Origin: Heloderma charlesbogerti
Lineage: Eukaryota; Chordata; Lepidosauria; Squamata; Helodermatidae
Direction of reading: 5' to 3'
Assembly (NCBI GenBank): GCA_026122225.1
Contig: JANEZZ010001868.1
Coordinates: 248,001 to 312,000 of the forward strand
DNA: 64,000 bases
The translations under genes were made by a program, and so were the position numbers. The notes under the pieces were generated by a model. The model worked only from the letters and a program-made list of their open reading frames with translations, had not been told where the DNA came from and did not search any database. This document shows positions 63,411-64,000 of the stretch, in pieces (within the stretch, counting starts at the first letter, position 1; every line of letters begins with the position of its first letter).

Positions 63411-64000
63411 TGCACACATTAAGTGTATGCATTTTTTGAAACGTGCACATTCTTTTCCAACTGATTCAAGCATATTCATGCACAGTTTTCAAAAGCAGGC
63501 TTTTTCCATGTGCATTTTTCAAAGGGTTACATGCTGTTGAACTCAAAGTTTTGGTTCTCCAAATCGCACTGGGAGCTTGGAAATATACGGACTTTGACCA
63601 CTATACGGACCAATATACGGACTTTTACCACCCCAGTCTGTGTTCTGTCAAGAAGGGGCAACTGGGTAAAATGGTGATCAAAAACAGACTGAAACAAATT
63701 TCTCATGCATCCCCTCGCTCACTGTGCTAGCCCTTTTGCGCAGGGGCAAGCCCCCCCATAGCAGCCATTTTGTGAGCGCACCCACGGCACTCCCCAGATT
63801 CCAGATGTGCTCAACCACCACCCCAAAAGAGTCCAGGAGCCCTGCTTTGGGGGGTGTTCCCCTGCCAGGATGGGGATGCTGGGTGTGGCAGATGTATCTG
63901 CCATGATGACAATCGACGTCCTAAGCTGGAACATAGAAGTCACCATTGCTTGGGCAGAAGCTGCACATCATGCTCAAGGTCACAGTTGACCCCCTCCTCA
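63411..64000. other. No gene recognised
   Basis: 'tgcacattctttt...ttcatgcacagtttt' resembles the loops of the hAT-like families. Three close copies of 'atatacggac' occur at 63583-63625. 63795-63845 has no recognisable gene. Confidence 0.4.

Overview
The window looks like nuclear DNA from a squamate reptile (lizard or snake). The basis is its repeat content: CR1 and L2 LINEs, several Bov-B (RTE) LINEs, hAT-type non-autonomous DNA transposons with 8-bp target duplications, tRNA-derived SINEs, one solo LTR and many minisatellites. Bov-B is abundant in squamates and ruminants, and the CR1/L2/SINE background is reptilian. The species cannot be named from what is visible. Almost every long reading frame is either a decayed LINE or runs through a tandem repeat.

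One host gene can be assembled by eye. Four exons on the + strand (36033-36416, 41562-41640, 55940-56021, 60042-60192) have consensus splice sites and matching phases (0, 1, 2). Joined, they give a 231-residue protein with a short cytosolic N-terminus, one membrane span, a Cys-containing coiled-coil ectodomain with three N-glycosylation sequons, and a C-terminal GPI-anchor signal. This is the architecture of tetherin (BST2), the interferon-induced antiviral restriction factor. About 115-180 bp upstream of the first ATG lie two IRF-type half-sites and one GAS (STAT) site. The gene occupies 24.2 kb because LINEs, SINEs and DNA transposons have filled its introns. Intron 2 holds a Bov-B inside a hAT element inside a CR1, next to a nearly full-length CR1 that includes its esterase-type ORF1.

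Layout: 1-35.8 kb is intergenic, with hAT elements (0.9-3.2, 5.9-6.5, 13.7-15.1, 29.6-30.0 kb), CR1 fragments, minisatellites (7.6-8.4, 14.0-14.9, 19.7-20.9, 26.0-26.4, 27.5-28.1 kb), two Bov-B tails (15.9 and 25.5 kb) and a 5S rRNA-like fragment (11.8 kb). The tetherin-like gene runs from 35.85 to 60.2 kb. From 60.2 to 64 kb there are a SINE, simple repeats and an L2 LINE split by a solo LTR. No other protein-coding gene, functional RNA gene, CRISPR array or prokaryotic feature was seen.
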